Positions 7,875 through 16,325 of a DNA stretch of 64,000 nucleotides are shown here, piece after piece (position 1 is the stretch's first letter; each line of letters begins with the position of its first letter). The position numbers and the translations under genes were made by a program. This DNA comes from Anaerococcus degeneri (GTDB lineage: Bacteria; Bacillota; Clostridia; Tissierellales; Peptoniphilaceae), in NCBI RefSeq assembly GCF_017874475.1, contig NZ_JAGGLO010000003.1:62001-126000 (forward strand). Direction: 5' to 3'. The notes under the pieces are model-generated. The model ran no database searches. It saw only the letters and a list, made by a program, of their open reading frames with translations, and was not told the DNA's origin.

Positions 7875-9073
7875 ATATCAAACATATCCTCGATTTGTTC
7901 ATCATTTAATTCATATCCATACCATTTTTGATAATATTCTTTAATCATAGACTTAAGGTCATAGTCTTTAAATTCATCTGGATAGGTTGATTTTGCAAGC
8001 CAAGCTAGGACAAGTGGACCATCTGGGTTTGGTGTGAACCAATTCCACATACCAAGTTTTGTATTGTAGACTTTTTTATCCTTGACTGCTTTCATATTTG
8101 AAAAATCTATACCTTCTACAGAATTTGCAAATACATCTTTTGTTGTTATATCAAGTAAACCAGGTCCATCAAGATAAAGTATATCTGGATTCCATTGGTA
8201 AATTTGCTCTACAGATACTTTAGCAAAGCCCTTTGCTTCTTCAGCCAGATTTTTGACCCCAATTCTCTTTAGCCAAAAATCTCCAAACACTCCCTTACCA
8301 GCAACCATTGGTACACCTTGAGTATATTTCCATAAAATCATGCCGGTTGGTTTTTTGCTATCATCTATTTTTGCAATTCTTTCTTCAACATCTTTTACAA
8401 TTTCTTGACCGGCTTTAATGAAATCATCTGTCTTTCCACTTTCACCAAAAACATCTTCTAGAAGTTTTAACCATTGGGTGTATCTATCTATTGGGTCAGC
8501 TGGACCATTGGTACCAACAGTGGCAAAACCAACACATGGTATGCCCGTTTTAGATAAGGCTTCATAATGTTCTTTATTTGATGCGTTGTAGAAAATAACA
8601 TCTGGTTTAAGCTTCATTATTTCCTCAATATTTATGTCAGATTGAGCTTGAACAGTATTTTGACTATCAAGAAGTTCTGGAGCAATGTCCTTTAAAACTG
8701 TATTTGAAATTACTTGCTTAAGTGAACCAGCATAACCTGCTATATATGGAGCCTTTCCATGATGGTAAGCCATATAAGTTGATAGAATCGGAATTTGATC
8801 TATAACTATTTTTTCAATTTTTTCTGGAACTTCAACCTTATTGCCTGCATGGTCTGTTATTGTCCTTGTTTTTTTACTTTCATCCTTATTTTCTTCAGGC
8901 TTTTCTTCTTTTTTATCTGCCTTTTCATCTTCTTTTTCTTCTTTATTTTCGCTTTGAACTACTTCCTTGCTTTCTGACTTTTGTTCGGTTTTTTCCTTAC
9001 CACAAGCTGTCATACTTGTTAAAGCAAAGGCTTGTAAACATAAAATTAATAGTATTTTTTTAATATTTTTCAT
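7871..9073 (-). CDS. iron/metallophore ABC transporter substrate-binding lipoprotein
   Basis: A 400-residue lipoprotein with lipobox SMTAC (C24), then a highly charged Glu/Lys linker (about 26-68). The mature part begins TRTITDHAGNKVEVPEKIEKIVI, the start typical of the type III periplasmic-binding (FepB/BtuF) fold. The IEEIMKLKPDVIFY segment is also typical. The C-terminal extension to YYQKWYGYELNDEQIEDMFDI is found in the anaerobe-type Fe/Ni/Co binding proteins. The ligand cannot be read from sequence. Iron or a ferric chelate is favoured by the Fur-type site. Confidence 0.9.
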   Translation of the reverse strand: MKNIKKILLILCLQAFALTSMTACGKEKTEQKSESKEVVQSENKEEKEDEKADKKEEKPEENKDESKKTRTITDHAGNKVEVPEKIEKIVIDQIPILSTYMAYHHGKAPYIAGYAGSLKQVISNTVLKDIAPELLDSQNTVQAQSDINIEEIMKLKPDVIFYNASNKEHYEALSKTGIPCVGFATVGTNGPADPIDRYTQWLKLLEDVFGESGKTDDFIKAGQEIVKDVEERIAKIDDSKKPTGMILWKYTQGVPMVAGKGVFGDFWLKRIGVKNLAEEAKGFAKVSVEQIYQWNPDILYLDGPGLLDITTKDVFANSVEGIDFSNMKAVKDKKVYNTKLGMWNWFTPNPDGPLVLAWLAKSTYPDEFKDYDLKSMIKEYYQKWYGYELNDEQIEDMFDI

Positions 9074-9832
9074 CTAATCCTCCTTTTTACTTGCCAAAAC
9101 TATATATGAATTATTTGAGCTCTTAGACCTTTCTAGCATTTTTGTAAACCTTGCCCTATTTTCTTCGGAATAAGCATTTCTATAAAAATTTGCAGCCCCA
9201 ACTGGTCCCTCATCCTTTATGATTGTATCCCTGTCTAAAAGAATCATCCTGCCGGTCCTTTGTGAAAAAGGTCTAAAAGAATTTTCTATAAATACTTTAT
9301 TCCAATTTTCTACGGTTAGAGGATAAACATTCATATTTGTAAATTTTGAAAGTTGCCTTCTTATATCTTCACTTTCATTTTCAACTGCCACATCATGAGT
9401 TAGTAAGTAACCACCCTTTTTTAAAACTCTGTGATAATTTTTAAGAGCCTTTGCTTTGTCTTCATTTGTAAGCATGGTAAGCATGGCCTCATTAATTATT
9501 AAATCAAATGTTTCATCCTCAAAATCTAAATTTAAGGCATCCATATTCACGACTTCAATTTCCTTATCTAAACTCAAGAGATTTATATTCTCCAGAGCTT
9601 GGTCTATGGCAACTTGATCAATGTCTATACCTATTATTTTACATTTATATTTAGTATAAACTCTTATTAGGTTATCTCCTCTATTGCAAGCTACTTCCAA
9701 AACTTTCATATCTTTATCAATTTGGACCTGATCTAATAACCAATCGGTCATAAGACCTCCTCCTGGTCTTAATCTTGTCCTACCAAGCATCTTTAAAAAA
9801 TCATGTCCAAATGTAATTTTATTTTGTTCCAT
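9074..9832 (-). CDS. class I SAM-dependent methyltransferase leading the iron operon
   Basis: A 252-residue cytoplasmic methyltransferase. The SAM-binding motif I is KVLEVACNRGDNLI, unusual in having ACNRG instead of the common GxGxG. It is followed by the acidic end of strand 2 (IIGIDID) and NMDALNLDFEDETFDLIINEA. A basic Gly-rich segment GRTRLRPGGG lies near the N-terminus. It is the first gene of the transport operon, one base from the binding-protein gene, with SD ggag. The substrate is unknown. Modification of a metallophore, corrinoid or haem-derived ligand is an inference from location. Confidence 0.8.
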   Translation of the reverse strand: MEQNKITFGHDFLKMLGRTRLRPGGGLMTDWLLDQVQIDKDMKVLEVACNRGDNLIRVYTKYKCKIIGIDIDQVAIDQALENINLLSLDKEIEVVNMDALNLDFEDETFDLIINEAMLTMLTNEDKAKALKNYHRVLKKGGYLLTHDVAVENESEDIRRQLSKFTNMNVYPLTVENWNKVFIENSFRPFSQRTGRMILLDRDTIIKDEGPVGAANFYRNAYSEENRARFTKMLERSKSSNNSYIVLASKKED

Positions 9833-9846
9833 TTATTTTCTCCTTC

Positions 9847-9875
9847 TTGATAACGATAATCATTACACATATAAT
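9847..9875 (+). promoter_or_regulatory. promoter of the Crp/Fnr-type regulator gene
   Basis: TTGATA (9847-9852), 17-bp spacer, TATAAT (9870-9875). The spacer is almost fully occupied by the Fur-like box, so Fur binding would block this promoter. Confidence 0.65.
9849..9867. promoter_or_regulatory. Fur-box-like operator
   Basis: GATAACGATAATCATTACA matches the classical 19-bp Fur consensus at 16 of 19 positions. It lies between the iron operon and the divergent crp/fnr-type gene and overlaps the -35 region of the plus-strand promoter. Confidence 0.75.
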
Positions 9876-9900
9876 TATAACATAGATAATTTTTATTGCA

Positions 9901-9914
9901 GTTGCTAAAGCAAC
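9901..9914. promoter_or_regulatory. GTTGC-N4-GCAAC dyad, candidate Crp/Fnr-type operator
   Basis: A perfect 5-4-5 palindrome, GTTGC TAAA GCAAC, lies just upstream of the regulator's ribosome site. The 5-4-5 geometry is that of Fnr-type sites, so it may bind the product of the adjacent gene. Confidence 0.45.
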
Positions 9915-9927
9915 AAGAGAGGATTTT

Positions 9928-10521
9928 ATGGAAGAAATTATTTTAAAAAGTGAATTATTTAATGGTTTAGATGAGGCTACTATAAAACATATTTTTTCAT
10001 GTATAGACCATAAAATCTTAAATTTCTCTAAAGACGAATACATGTATGACTTTTCCACAGGTTTTAAGGCTGGTATCGTCCTAAGGGGAAGGATTGATTT
10101 ATGTACCATAGATGATGACAGGGAAATTATAGACAGGATTTATAGGGTTTCTGATTCTTTTTCTATTAATTTTTCTTCCCTAGCTGATAGGTTTATGGTT
10201 TGTAAAAAAGATTGTAAAGTATTGGTCCTTGATGTTTGCAAGGTATTCGAAAAGCATAAAAGGGCCTGCACAAGCAGACCACTTTTTATGGAAAATATTA
10301 TAGAATTGTATGATGAGCAAATTTCATACTTGGCTTACAAATTAGATATATATTCCAAGCCAAAAATCAGGGAAAGAATCAACAAATATATTGATAAATA
10401 TGGTGTAAATTCTCTATTTTCTAATAACTTATCGAGGGAAGATTTGGCTAAATTTTTAGCTTGCAATAGGTCTGCTCTTTCAAGAGAGCTATCCCTTATG
10501 AAAAAAGAAGGTTTGATATAA
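9928..10521 (+). CDS. Crp/Fnr family transcriptional regulator
   Basis: A 197-residue regulator. The N-terminal cyclic-nucleotide-binding-type beta-barrel (about 10-110) is degenerate. It is followed by the dimer helix and a C-terminal winged HTH: LSREDLAKFLACNRSALSRELSLMKKEGLI, with the recognition helix NRSALSRELS. Several Cys (in FSCIDH, DLCTID, VCKKDCK, VCKVF, RACTS) could bind a metal cluster or haem, but no standard Fnr spacing is seen. It is divergent from the iron operon with a 95-bp gap holding the Fur box, the promoter and a dyad. The likely target is that operon or itself. Confidence 0.85.
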   Translation: MEEIILKSELFNGLDEATIKHIFSCIDHKILNFSKDEYMYDFSTGFKAGIVLRGRIDLCTIDDDREIIDRIYRVSDSFSINFSSLADRFMVCKKDCKVLVLDVCKVFEKHKRACTSRPLFMENIIELYDEQISYLAYKLDIYSKPKIRERINKYIDKYGVNSLFSNNLSREDLAKFLACNRSALSRELSLMKKEGLI

Positions 10522-10527
10522 AATTAT

Positions 10528-10556
10528 GGACTGATTAAGCAAAAAATAATCAGTCC
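10528..10556. terminator. bidirectional hairpin between the regulator gene and recQ
   Basis: A GGACTGATTA/TAATCAGTCC perfect 10-bp stem overlaps the recQ stop codon. The T-runs next to the stem are weak, so efficiency is uncertain. Confidence 0.5.
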
Positions 10557-12364
10557 TCCGAATCTTTATTTTTTAAAATCAAATAATCTTTTATTTCTTC
10601 AATAAACAAGTCCCCATATTGGATTAGTTTCTTTTCTCCTACACCCTTTACCCCTAAAAATTCTTCTTCATTCTTTGGTTTTTTGATTGCCATATCCTTT
10701 AGGGTTTGATCTGAAAATATAATAAAAGGTGGGATTTTCCTAAGTTTTGATAGGTCTAACCTTAATTTTTTTAGTTTTTCAAATAGATCTTGGTCGCCTT
10801 GGCTTCCTAGATTTTGCTCTTTATGTTTGACCGATTTTTTAGCTTCAGTCTTCCTTGCATAAAATTTGGTCTTAGAAAATAAAATATCCTTAGATTTTTC
10901 TGTAAGTGCAAGGACTGGATAATCAAGACCAACGACTTTGATATAGCCATCTGCAATCAAAACCCCAATCAAATCTTTAATCTCTTCGGCAGATTTTTCT
11001 TTCATGATGCCGTAGGTGGAGATATTTTCAAGCTCCTTCTCCCTAGCATTTTTATTTTTCGACCCCTTAAGACAGTCAACAACTGTACTTATCCCATACT
11101 TTTGATCAAGCCTAAAGATACAGGATAGGATTTTTTGGGCATCGACAGTCTTATCTTCTTTTTTAATATCATCAAGACAATTTGAACAAAAATCGCAAGG
11201 TCCTTCATATTCTTGGCCGAAATATTCAAGTATAAAGGCCCTGAGACATTTATTTGTGTTGACGTAATTTATAATTGTCTGAAGCTTTTCAAGTTGAATT
11301 TTCCTGTAGGCAAGGTTACTGCTTTGATTTATCAGGTGCTTATTTATAATAATATCCTGGGCAGAATAAAGAAGGATACAATCAGCATCTTCTCCGTCCC
11401 TGCCAGCACGACCTGCCTCTTGGTAGTAGGATTCCATGTCTTTGGGCATATTGTAATGGATAACAAAGTTCACATTTGACTTATCAATCCCCATACCAAA
11501 GGCATTTGTAGCAACAACCAAATCTTTTTTATCAAAAATAAAATCTTCCTGGGCCCTTTTTCTCTCGGCCTCACTAAGGCCAGCGTGGTATTTGGTCACG
11601 CTTAAGCCTCCAGCAGCCAAGTATCTCTGGAGCTTATCGACCCTATTTCTAGTAGAGGCATAAATTATGCCTGATTTTCCCTGGCGATCTTCCAAATAAT
11701 CTTTCAAAAATTTAAGCTTGTCTTTGGGTTTTCTTACGATAAATTTTAAATTCGGCCTGTCAAAACCAGTCACTTTCACAAAAGGATCTTTAAGAGATAA
11801 ATTATTTATGATATCATCTCTTACTTCCCTGGTTGCTGTGGCTGTAAAGGCTGCTATTTGCACATGAGGTCCAATAATATTATAAAGGTCAGCAATTAAT
11901 TTGTAGGAAGGCCTAAAATCGTGGCCCCATTGGGAAATACAATGGGCCTCATCGACTGCCACAAAAGATAGGTTAATATTCCTCAAAAAATCCCTAAAAA
12001 ACTCATTATCTAGCCTTTCTGGAGAAATATAAAGGAGTTTTATTTTCCCTTTTCTAACATCTTCTAGGGTATCGATATAGGTTTCAAAATCAAGGCTTGA
12101 ATTAATAAAACTTGCATCAATCCCATCTTCCCTTAGGGCATCGACCTGGTCTTTCATAAGGCTAATTAAGGGAGAAATCACTAGGGTTAGCCCATCTTTC
12201 ATAAGGGCTGGAAGCTGATAACAAATCGACTTGCCCCCTCCTGTTGGTAAAACTCCCAAAACATCCTTGCCCTCTAGGATTTTTTCTATAATTTCCCTTT
12301 GTCCCTTCCTAAAGGTGTCAAAACCAAAATATTTTTTTAAATTACTTGTGATTTGTCTTGTCAT
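10550..12364 (-). CDS. recQ: ATP-dependent DNA helicase RecQ
   Basis: A 604-residue 3'-5' DNA helicase of recombination repair. Helicase motifs are GVLPTGGGKSICYQLP (I), VDEAHCISQWGHDFRPSY (II and the aromatic-rich loop) and QEAGRAGRDGEDADCILLY (VI). The RecQ zinc site follows (KCLRAF, then CDFCSNC), then the winged-helix RQC region. A C-terminal HRDC domain lies at about 525-600 (LRKIPPFIIFSDQTLKDMAIKKP). Length and order match bacterial RecQ. SD is AGGAAAA. It sits 34 bp after a DUF4097-like gene, behind an intrinsic terminator. Confidence 0.97.
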   Translation of the reverse strand: MTRQITSNLKKYFGFDTFRKGQREIIEKILEGKDVLGVLPTGGGKSICYQLPALMKDGLTLVISPLISLMKDQVDALREDGIDASFINSSLDFETYIDTLEDVRKGKIKLLYISPERLDNEFFRDFLRNINLSFVAVDEAHCISQWGHDFRPSYKLIADLYNIIGPHVQIAAFTATATREVRDDIINNLSLKDPFVKVTGFDRPNLKFIVRKPKDKLKFLKDYLEDRQGKSGIIYASTRNRVDKLQRYLAAGGLSVTKYHAGLSEAERKRAQEDFIFDKKDLVVATNAFGMGIDKSNVNFVIHYNMPKDMESYYQEAGRAGRDGEDADCILLYSAQDIIINKHLINQSSNLAYRKIQLEKLQTIINYVNTNKCLRAFILEYFGQEYEGPCDFCSNCLDDIKKEDKTVDAQKILSCIFRLDQKYGISTVVDCLKGSKNKNAREKELENISTYGIMKEKSAEEIKDLIGVLIADGYIKVVGLDYPVLALTEKSKDILFSKTKFYARKTEAKKSVKHKEQNLGSQGDQDLFEKLKKLRLDLSKLRKIPPFIIFSDQTLKDMAIKKPKNEEEFLGVKGVGEKKLIQYGDLFIEEIKDYLILKNKDSED

Positions 12365-12373
12365 ATTTTTCCT

Positions 12374-12407
12374 AAAAAAAATAATTAAGCCCTAGGACCT
12401 AATTATT
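12374..12407 (-). terminator. intrinsic terminator between the DUF4097-like gene and recQ
   Basis: Minus strand stem AATAATTA/TAATTATT with CCTAGG in the loop, then seven T. It covers the stop codon of the upstream gene and ends about ten bases before the recQ start. Confidence 0.65.
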
Positions 12408-13574
12408 TTCTTCTTCCTCATTAGAAGATTCGTCTAATTCTTCATCTATATCTTCTGAATCTTCCTCATTTTTTTCTTTTTCTTTACGCTTTTTATTTTC
12501 CTTTTCAGTATTTTTGACATTTCTCTCTAGGGCATTTTCTTCAGCATCCTTGATTTTAGAATCATTGGTTAGGTATTCCTCGTTTTCAATCTTGGCACCC
12601 TCGCCCTTATTAAAGACAATATCACCAATTTTTGTCCTAAGATCAATGTTATTTTTGGCCTTATTATTAGCCTGGTAACCGTCTGTGATGTTCCTGTAAG
12701 AAATATTTCCTAGTACAAAATTACCAACTTCTAGGTAGGCATTTATATTGTAATTGTCAATAGTATCCTTAGCATCAATTAAAATATCACCTGTAGATGT
12801 GGTGAAATCAAGTCTATTTCCTAGCTTTGATTCCTTGATGATAATGTCACCTGCAACTGTAGATAGTTTGGTATTTGACAATTCACTTTTATTAAGATTT
12901 ATAGATCCTGATTCGTTTTTGATAGAACCTTGGAAAAATCCATTATTAAGACTGATATTACCGGATTTTATCCTTAGGTCAAAGTTTTTCACTTCAAGGT
13001 CATCAATTTTGACATCACCAGCACCGATTGTGCCCTTGATTTCTTCAATACCGCCCTCGGAAGGAAGGAAAATCCTTACTATCGGAATTTTATCCTTCAT
13101 ATAAAGTTCCTTGCCTTCAACCTTATTTTTAAGCTTTAGAACACCTTCCTCAAAGCTCACATCAAGCCTGTAGGCATTGTCTTCTCCTCTGAAAAGCTCT
13201 GTGTATTCTATATATGGATTAGTATTGGACCTTTGGATTCTTACATCTGATGAACCAAGGTCAAAGTCAATTGACTTTATCTTGTTTAAATCAACCCTCA
13301 TGATACGGGACTGGTTATAAGAGTTTTCATCAATTTGACTAGTTGTTGCTGCATTTTGGATTGAAGCATTTTTCTTTGAAGAAATCATGAAAATCACAAG
13401 GATAAATAAGACTAGGCCAACTAAGCCAAAAATCAAATTCCTCTTATTAACTCCATCAAGCCACTTAAAAGGATTTGGCTTTTCACTTTCCTTGTTAGTC
13501 TTTTCCTTATTTTCTTCTTTTTCTTCGATTAATTCTTCATCTATCTTTATTTTCTTATCGTCCACTCTTACCAC
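12399..13574 (-). CDS. DUF4097-like beta-repeat protein with one membrane helix
   Basis: A 391-residue protein. A charged cytoplasmic N-terminus (1-45) and one helix, LIFGLVGLVLFILVIFMIS, are followed by an external domain of short alternating strands of the DUF4097 (putative adhesin) type: KIKSIDFDLGSSDVRIQRS, KGTIGAGDVKIDDLEVKNFDLRIKSGNISL, AGDIIIKESKLGNRLDFTTSTGDILIDA. The tail from about 335 is almost all Glu, Lys, Asp and Asn. The family is common in Firmicutes stress and envelope operons, but its role is unknown. It overlaps the preceding membrane gene by 20 bases. Confidence 0.7.
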   Translation of the reverse strand: MVRVDDKKIKIDEELIEEKEENKEKTNKESEKPNPFKWLDGVNKRNLIFGLVGLVLFILVIFMISSKKNASIQNAATTSQIDENSYNQSRIMRVDLNKIKSIDFDLGSSDVRIQRSNTNPYIEYTELFRGEDNAYRLDVSFEEGVLKLKNKVEGKELYMKDKIPIVRIFLPSEGGIEEIKGTIGAGDVKIDDLEVKNFDLRIKSGNISLNNGFFQGSIKNESGSINLNKSELSNTKLSTVAGDIIIKESKLGNRLDFTTSTGDILIDAKDTIDNYNINAYLEVGNFVLGNISYRNITDGYQANNKAKNNIDLRTKIGDIVFNKGEGAKIENEEYLTNDSKIKDAEENALERNVKNTEKENKKRKEKEKNEEDSEDIDEELDESSNEEEENN

Positions 13575-13947
13575 CGCCTAGTTTCTCTAAAAGTATAAGT
13601 CCTGATGTCAGGGCAAATAGCCATCCTATATATAAAATAGTTTGGTCTTTTTCTATAAAAACACTAAAAACTTTTTCTAAAAGTTTAGAAGATATATCTC
13701 CTTGTATTAAATATTGTATCACAAAAAGCAAAGTAAATACATTAAGACTTGCAATTATTAAATAAAAAATATTTTTACTTATAACAAGGTCATTGACCCT
13801 GATATAAAAACTAAGTCCAAAGAGAAATACAGAAATTACCCCGAAGAGGATTGTCATGTAGGATTCTTTTACAAGAAAAACTGACAATACGCAAAATATT
13901 AAGATTATAAGAGCCTTAAGCTCCTTAAAAATGTCTATTACAATCAA
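13555..13947 (-). CDS. small membrane protein, function unknown
   Basis: About 130 residues with four hydrophobic segments (ALIILIFCVLSVFLV, TILFGVISVFLFGLSFYI, NIFYLIIASLNVFTLLFVI, TILYIGWLFALTSGLILL). I recognise no family. The start is probably TTG at 13945-13947, because GGGAGG lies six bases before it; the ATG 15 bases further up would itself contain the SD. The TTG overlaps the truA stop (TTGA), indicating coupling. The 3' end overlaps the DUF4097-like gene, so the two may work together. Confidence 0.6.
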   Translation of the reverse strand: MIVIDIFKELKALIILIFCVLSVFLVKESYMTILFGVISVFLFGLSFYIRVNDLVISKNIFYLIIASLNVFTLLFVIQYLIQGDISSKLLEKVFSVFIEKDQTILYIGWLFALTSGLILLEKLGGGKSGR

Positions 13948-14684
13948 TATTCTACCTCCCATAGGTAAAGACCAGCTGGGCTTAGGGCAGGATTTGCCCT
14001 CACATTTGACTCTGGGTCAAAATAAGCCTTAAAATCTTCTAGAGAATTTTTCCCTCTGGCAAGTTCAATCAAGCTCCCCGTCATAATCCTCACCTGATTA
14101 TGGAGAAAGGATTCTGCCTTAAAGAAAATCTCTAGCCTATTTTTTTCTCTTTTGAAATAACAATCGTCTATTCTTCTATTTGTATTTATCTCAATATCCT
14201 TATCTTCCTTCATAAAAAGCCTAAAATCATGGTCACCCTTAAGGACCTGAAGGCCCTGGTCAAGCTTGTCATAATCAAGCTTGTAGGTTATATTTTCCAT
14301 ATAGGTCCTATAGATTGGGTGGGGATTTTTTTCCTGGTTTATTACATACTTATAAGTTTTTGACTTACAAGAAAACCTAGCATGAAAACCAAGGCCTACT
14401 TCTTTTGAAGATAAGGCCAAAATATCATCTGGAAGATATGGCTGGATATGGTAGGCAAAACCTTTTGGGGAAACATGGCTGGCTGTGAGAAAATTTACAT
14501 AAAAACTTCTCGCATGGACACCCGCATCTGTCCTACCACAGGCTATAATCCTATTATCTTCGCCAGTCACCTCGTGGATGGCTTTTTTAAGCTCTTCATC
14601 TACTGTTCTTTGGTCTATCTGGTACTGGTAACCCTTAAAGTCCCTACCGTCAAAACACAAATTTACCAATACATTTTTTATCAT
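13944..14684 (-). CDS. truA: tRNA pseudouridine synthase TruA
   Basis: Converts U38-40 of the tRNA anticodon stem-loop to pseudouridine. 246 residues from the ATG at 14682-14684, which overlaps the ecfT stop as ATGA. A longer in-frame start adds 20 residues inside ecfT and is unlikely. The catalytic Asp is in IIACGRTDAGVHARS. Other family motifs are FHARFSCKSKTYKYVI and FLHNQVRIMTGSLIELARGK. In many Firmicutes truA follows ecfA1-ecfA2-ecfT and precedes rplM-rpsI. Here the first part of that order is kept, while rplM-rpsI lies about 23 kb away. Confidence 0.97.
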   Translation of the reverse strand: MIKNVLVNLCFDGRDFKGYQYQIDQRTVDEELKKAIHEVTGEDNRIIACGRTDAGVHARSFYVNFLTASHVSPKGFAYHIQPYLPDDILALSSKEVGLGFHARFSCKSKTYKYVINQEKNPHPIYRTYMENITYKLDYDKLDQGLQVLKGDHDFRLFMKEDKDIEINTNRRIDDCYFKREKNRLEIFFKAESFLHNQVRIMTGSLIELARGKNSLEDFKAYFDPESNVRANPALSPAGLYLWEVEY

Positions 14685-15475
14685 AGGAAGTATAAAACAA
14701 TTATAATGACACAAAAGATTGTGAAACCAATAATAGAAATCCAATCAGTCTTCGCCATATAAATCTCGTTGAGTTTTGTTCTTTCTTCACCAATCCTGTA
14801 AAGTCTCGCTTCCATAGCGGTTGCAAGATCTCCAGACCTTTTTAAGGCATTTATAAAAAGTGGGACCAAAAGTGGGATCATAGACATGGCCCTGTCAAAG
14901 ATATTTCCAGATTCAAAGTCCGCTCCCCTTGCCATTTGGGCCATCTTAATCTTGTTTGCCTCATCGAAAAGGGTTGGGATAAATCTTAGGGAAATTGAAA
15001 TCATCATTGCAAGTTCCCCTGCTGGAAAACCAAATCTTTTCATTGGTGAGAAAAGTTTTTCAAGGCCATAGGTTAATTCCATTGGGCTTGTGGTGTAGGT
15101 TAAAACTGATGTTGAAAGGATAATCAAGACTAGCCTTAGGATTGTAAAAGCAGTCCTAAATACGCCTTCTTCAGTTATAGAAAACTTCCAAATGGTGAAG
15201 ATTTCCCTACCTGGTGTTGTGACTAAGTTAATTACACCTGTCAAGACAATAATAAATATCAAGGGTTTTAAAGACTTTACAATCGCCTTAAAAGGGATCT
15301 TTGCTATAGCCAAAAGGGCAATCAATAGGACTATAAAAGGTATATAAGTGATAAAGTCCTTTACAAAAAATATGGTAATTATATATAAAAATACTCCTAT
15401 GATTTTGACCCTTGGATCTAGCCTATGGACAAAACTATCAAAAGGGAGGTATTGACCTATGGATATATTAGTCAT
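14681..15475 (-). CDS. ecfT: ECF transporter transmembrane protein EcfT
   Basis: Shared membrane subunit of group II energy-coupling-factor vitamin and metal transporters, 264 residues. Hydrophobic segments are followed by the cytoplasmic coupling helices with the family's Ala-Arg-Gly motifs: ANKIKMAQMARGADFESG and GDLATAMEARLYRIGEERTKL. It begins with a good AGGAGG inside ecfA2 (8-base overlap) and ends in a 4-base overlap with truA. No S component (substrate-binding subunit) lies nearby, consistent with a pool of S proteins encoded elsewhere. Confidence 0.95.
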   Translation of the reverse strand: MTNISIGQYLPFDSFVHRLDPRVKIIGVFLYIITIFFVKDFITYIPFIVLLIALLAIAKIPFKAIVKSLKPLIFIIVLTGVINLVTTPGREIFTIWKFSITEEGVFRTAFTILRLVLIILSTSVLTYTTSPMELTYGLEKLFSPMKRFGFPAGELAMMISISLRFIPTLFDEANKIKMAQMARGADFESGNIFDRAMSMIPLLVPLFINALKRSGDLATAMEARLYRIGEERTKLNEIYMAKTDWISIIGFTIFCVIIIVLYFL

Positions 15476-16325
15476 TTTCGCCTCCTAAGTGTTTGTATAA
15501 TTCATTAATAGCAGCGTCCACTGTGTAGATTTTTTCATCCACATCTGGATTTTTCTTTTTGTAAGCTCTCATAAATTTAGTTATCTGTGGCACATCTAGG
15601 CCTATTGTATCAAGGTCGACTGATGTGAAAGTATCAAATGTAGACTTATCTGAATAAACCTTGCCACCATTCATAACTATGACCCTATCAACATATTCTG
15701 CTACATCTTCCATAGAATGGCTAACGAGGACAATACTTAGCTCATCATCGGCTTCGTAGATTTTCATAAGTTCCTTAAAAATTTCCTGGCGCCCTATTGG
15801 GTCAAGGCCAGCTGTTAGTTCGTCAAGGACAAGGACTTTTGGATTCATGGATAAAATTCCTGCTACAGCCACCCTTCTTTGTTGGCCGCCGGATATTTCA
15901 AATGGTGATACATCCTTGTAGGTTTCATAATCAAGGCCAACTTTTTCCATAGCTGACTTTACTCTTGCGTGAATTTCATCTTCCTTTAGGCCCATATTTT
16001 TTGGACCAAAGGCAATGTCTCTGGCAATAGTCTCTTCAAATAATTGGTTTTCTGGATATTGGAAAACTAGGCCAACCTTAAATCTTGCAGCCTTTCTCTT
16101 GGATTTTTCCTTAGAATTTATACCGTCAATTATAACATCACCGTTTGTAGGGATTAAAAGGCCATTTAAAAGCTGGACTAGGGTTGATTTACCAGATCCA
16201 GTTTGGCCAATAAGGCCAATTATTTCCCTGCTATTTATTTCTAAATTTATATCTTTTAGGGCATAAACCTCGTTGGGAAGGCCCTGGTTGTAGATATAGT
16301 CAACGTTTTTTATCTCTATTTTCAT
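15468..16325 (-). CDS. ecfA2: ECF transporter ATPase EcfA2
   Basis: A 285-residue ATPase of the EcfAA'T module. Walker A is GQTGSGKS, then the Q-loop in LVFQYPENQLFEETIARDIAFGP, signature ISGGQQRRVAVAGIL, Walker B VLVLDELTAGLD and switch His in LVSHSMED. The C-terminal extension after about 230 is the EcfA dimer region. Asn in PENQ and the longer tail place it with EcfA2. It overlaps ecfA1 by 4 bases and ecfT by 8. Confidence 0.95.
   Translation of the reverse strand: MKIEIKNVDYIYNQGLPNEVYALKDINLEINSREIIGLIGQTGSGKSTLVQLLNGLLIPTNGDVIIDGINSKEKSKRKAARFKVGLVFQYPENQLFEETIARDIAFGPKNMGLKEDEIHARVKSAMEKVGLDYETYKDVSPFEISGGQQRRVAVAGILSMNPKVLVLDELTAGLDPIGRQEIFKELMKIYEADDELSIVLVSHSMEDVAEYVDRVIVMNGGKVYSDKSTFDTFTSVDLDTIGLDVPQITKFMRAYKKKNPDVDEKIYTVDAAINELYKHLGGEND

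Noticed and set aside
9819-10109. Minus-strand 96-codon frame over the Crp/Fnr gene start
   Set aside because: Covers the promoter and Fur box and the start of a real gene on the other strand; not protein-like.
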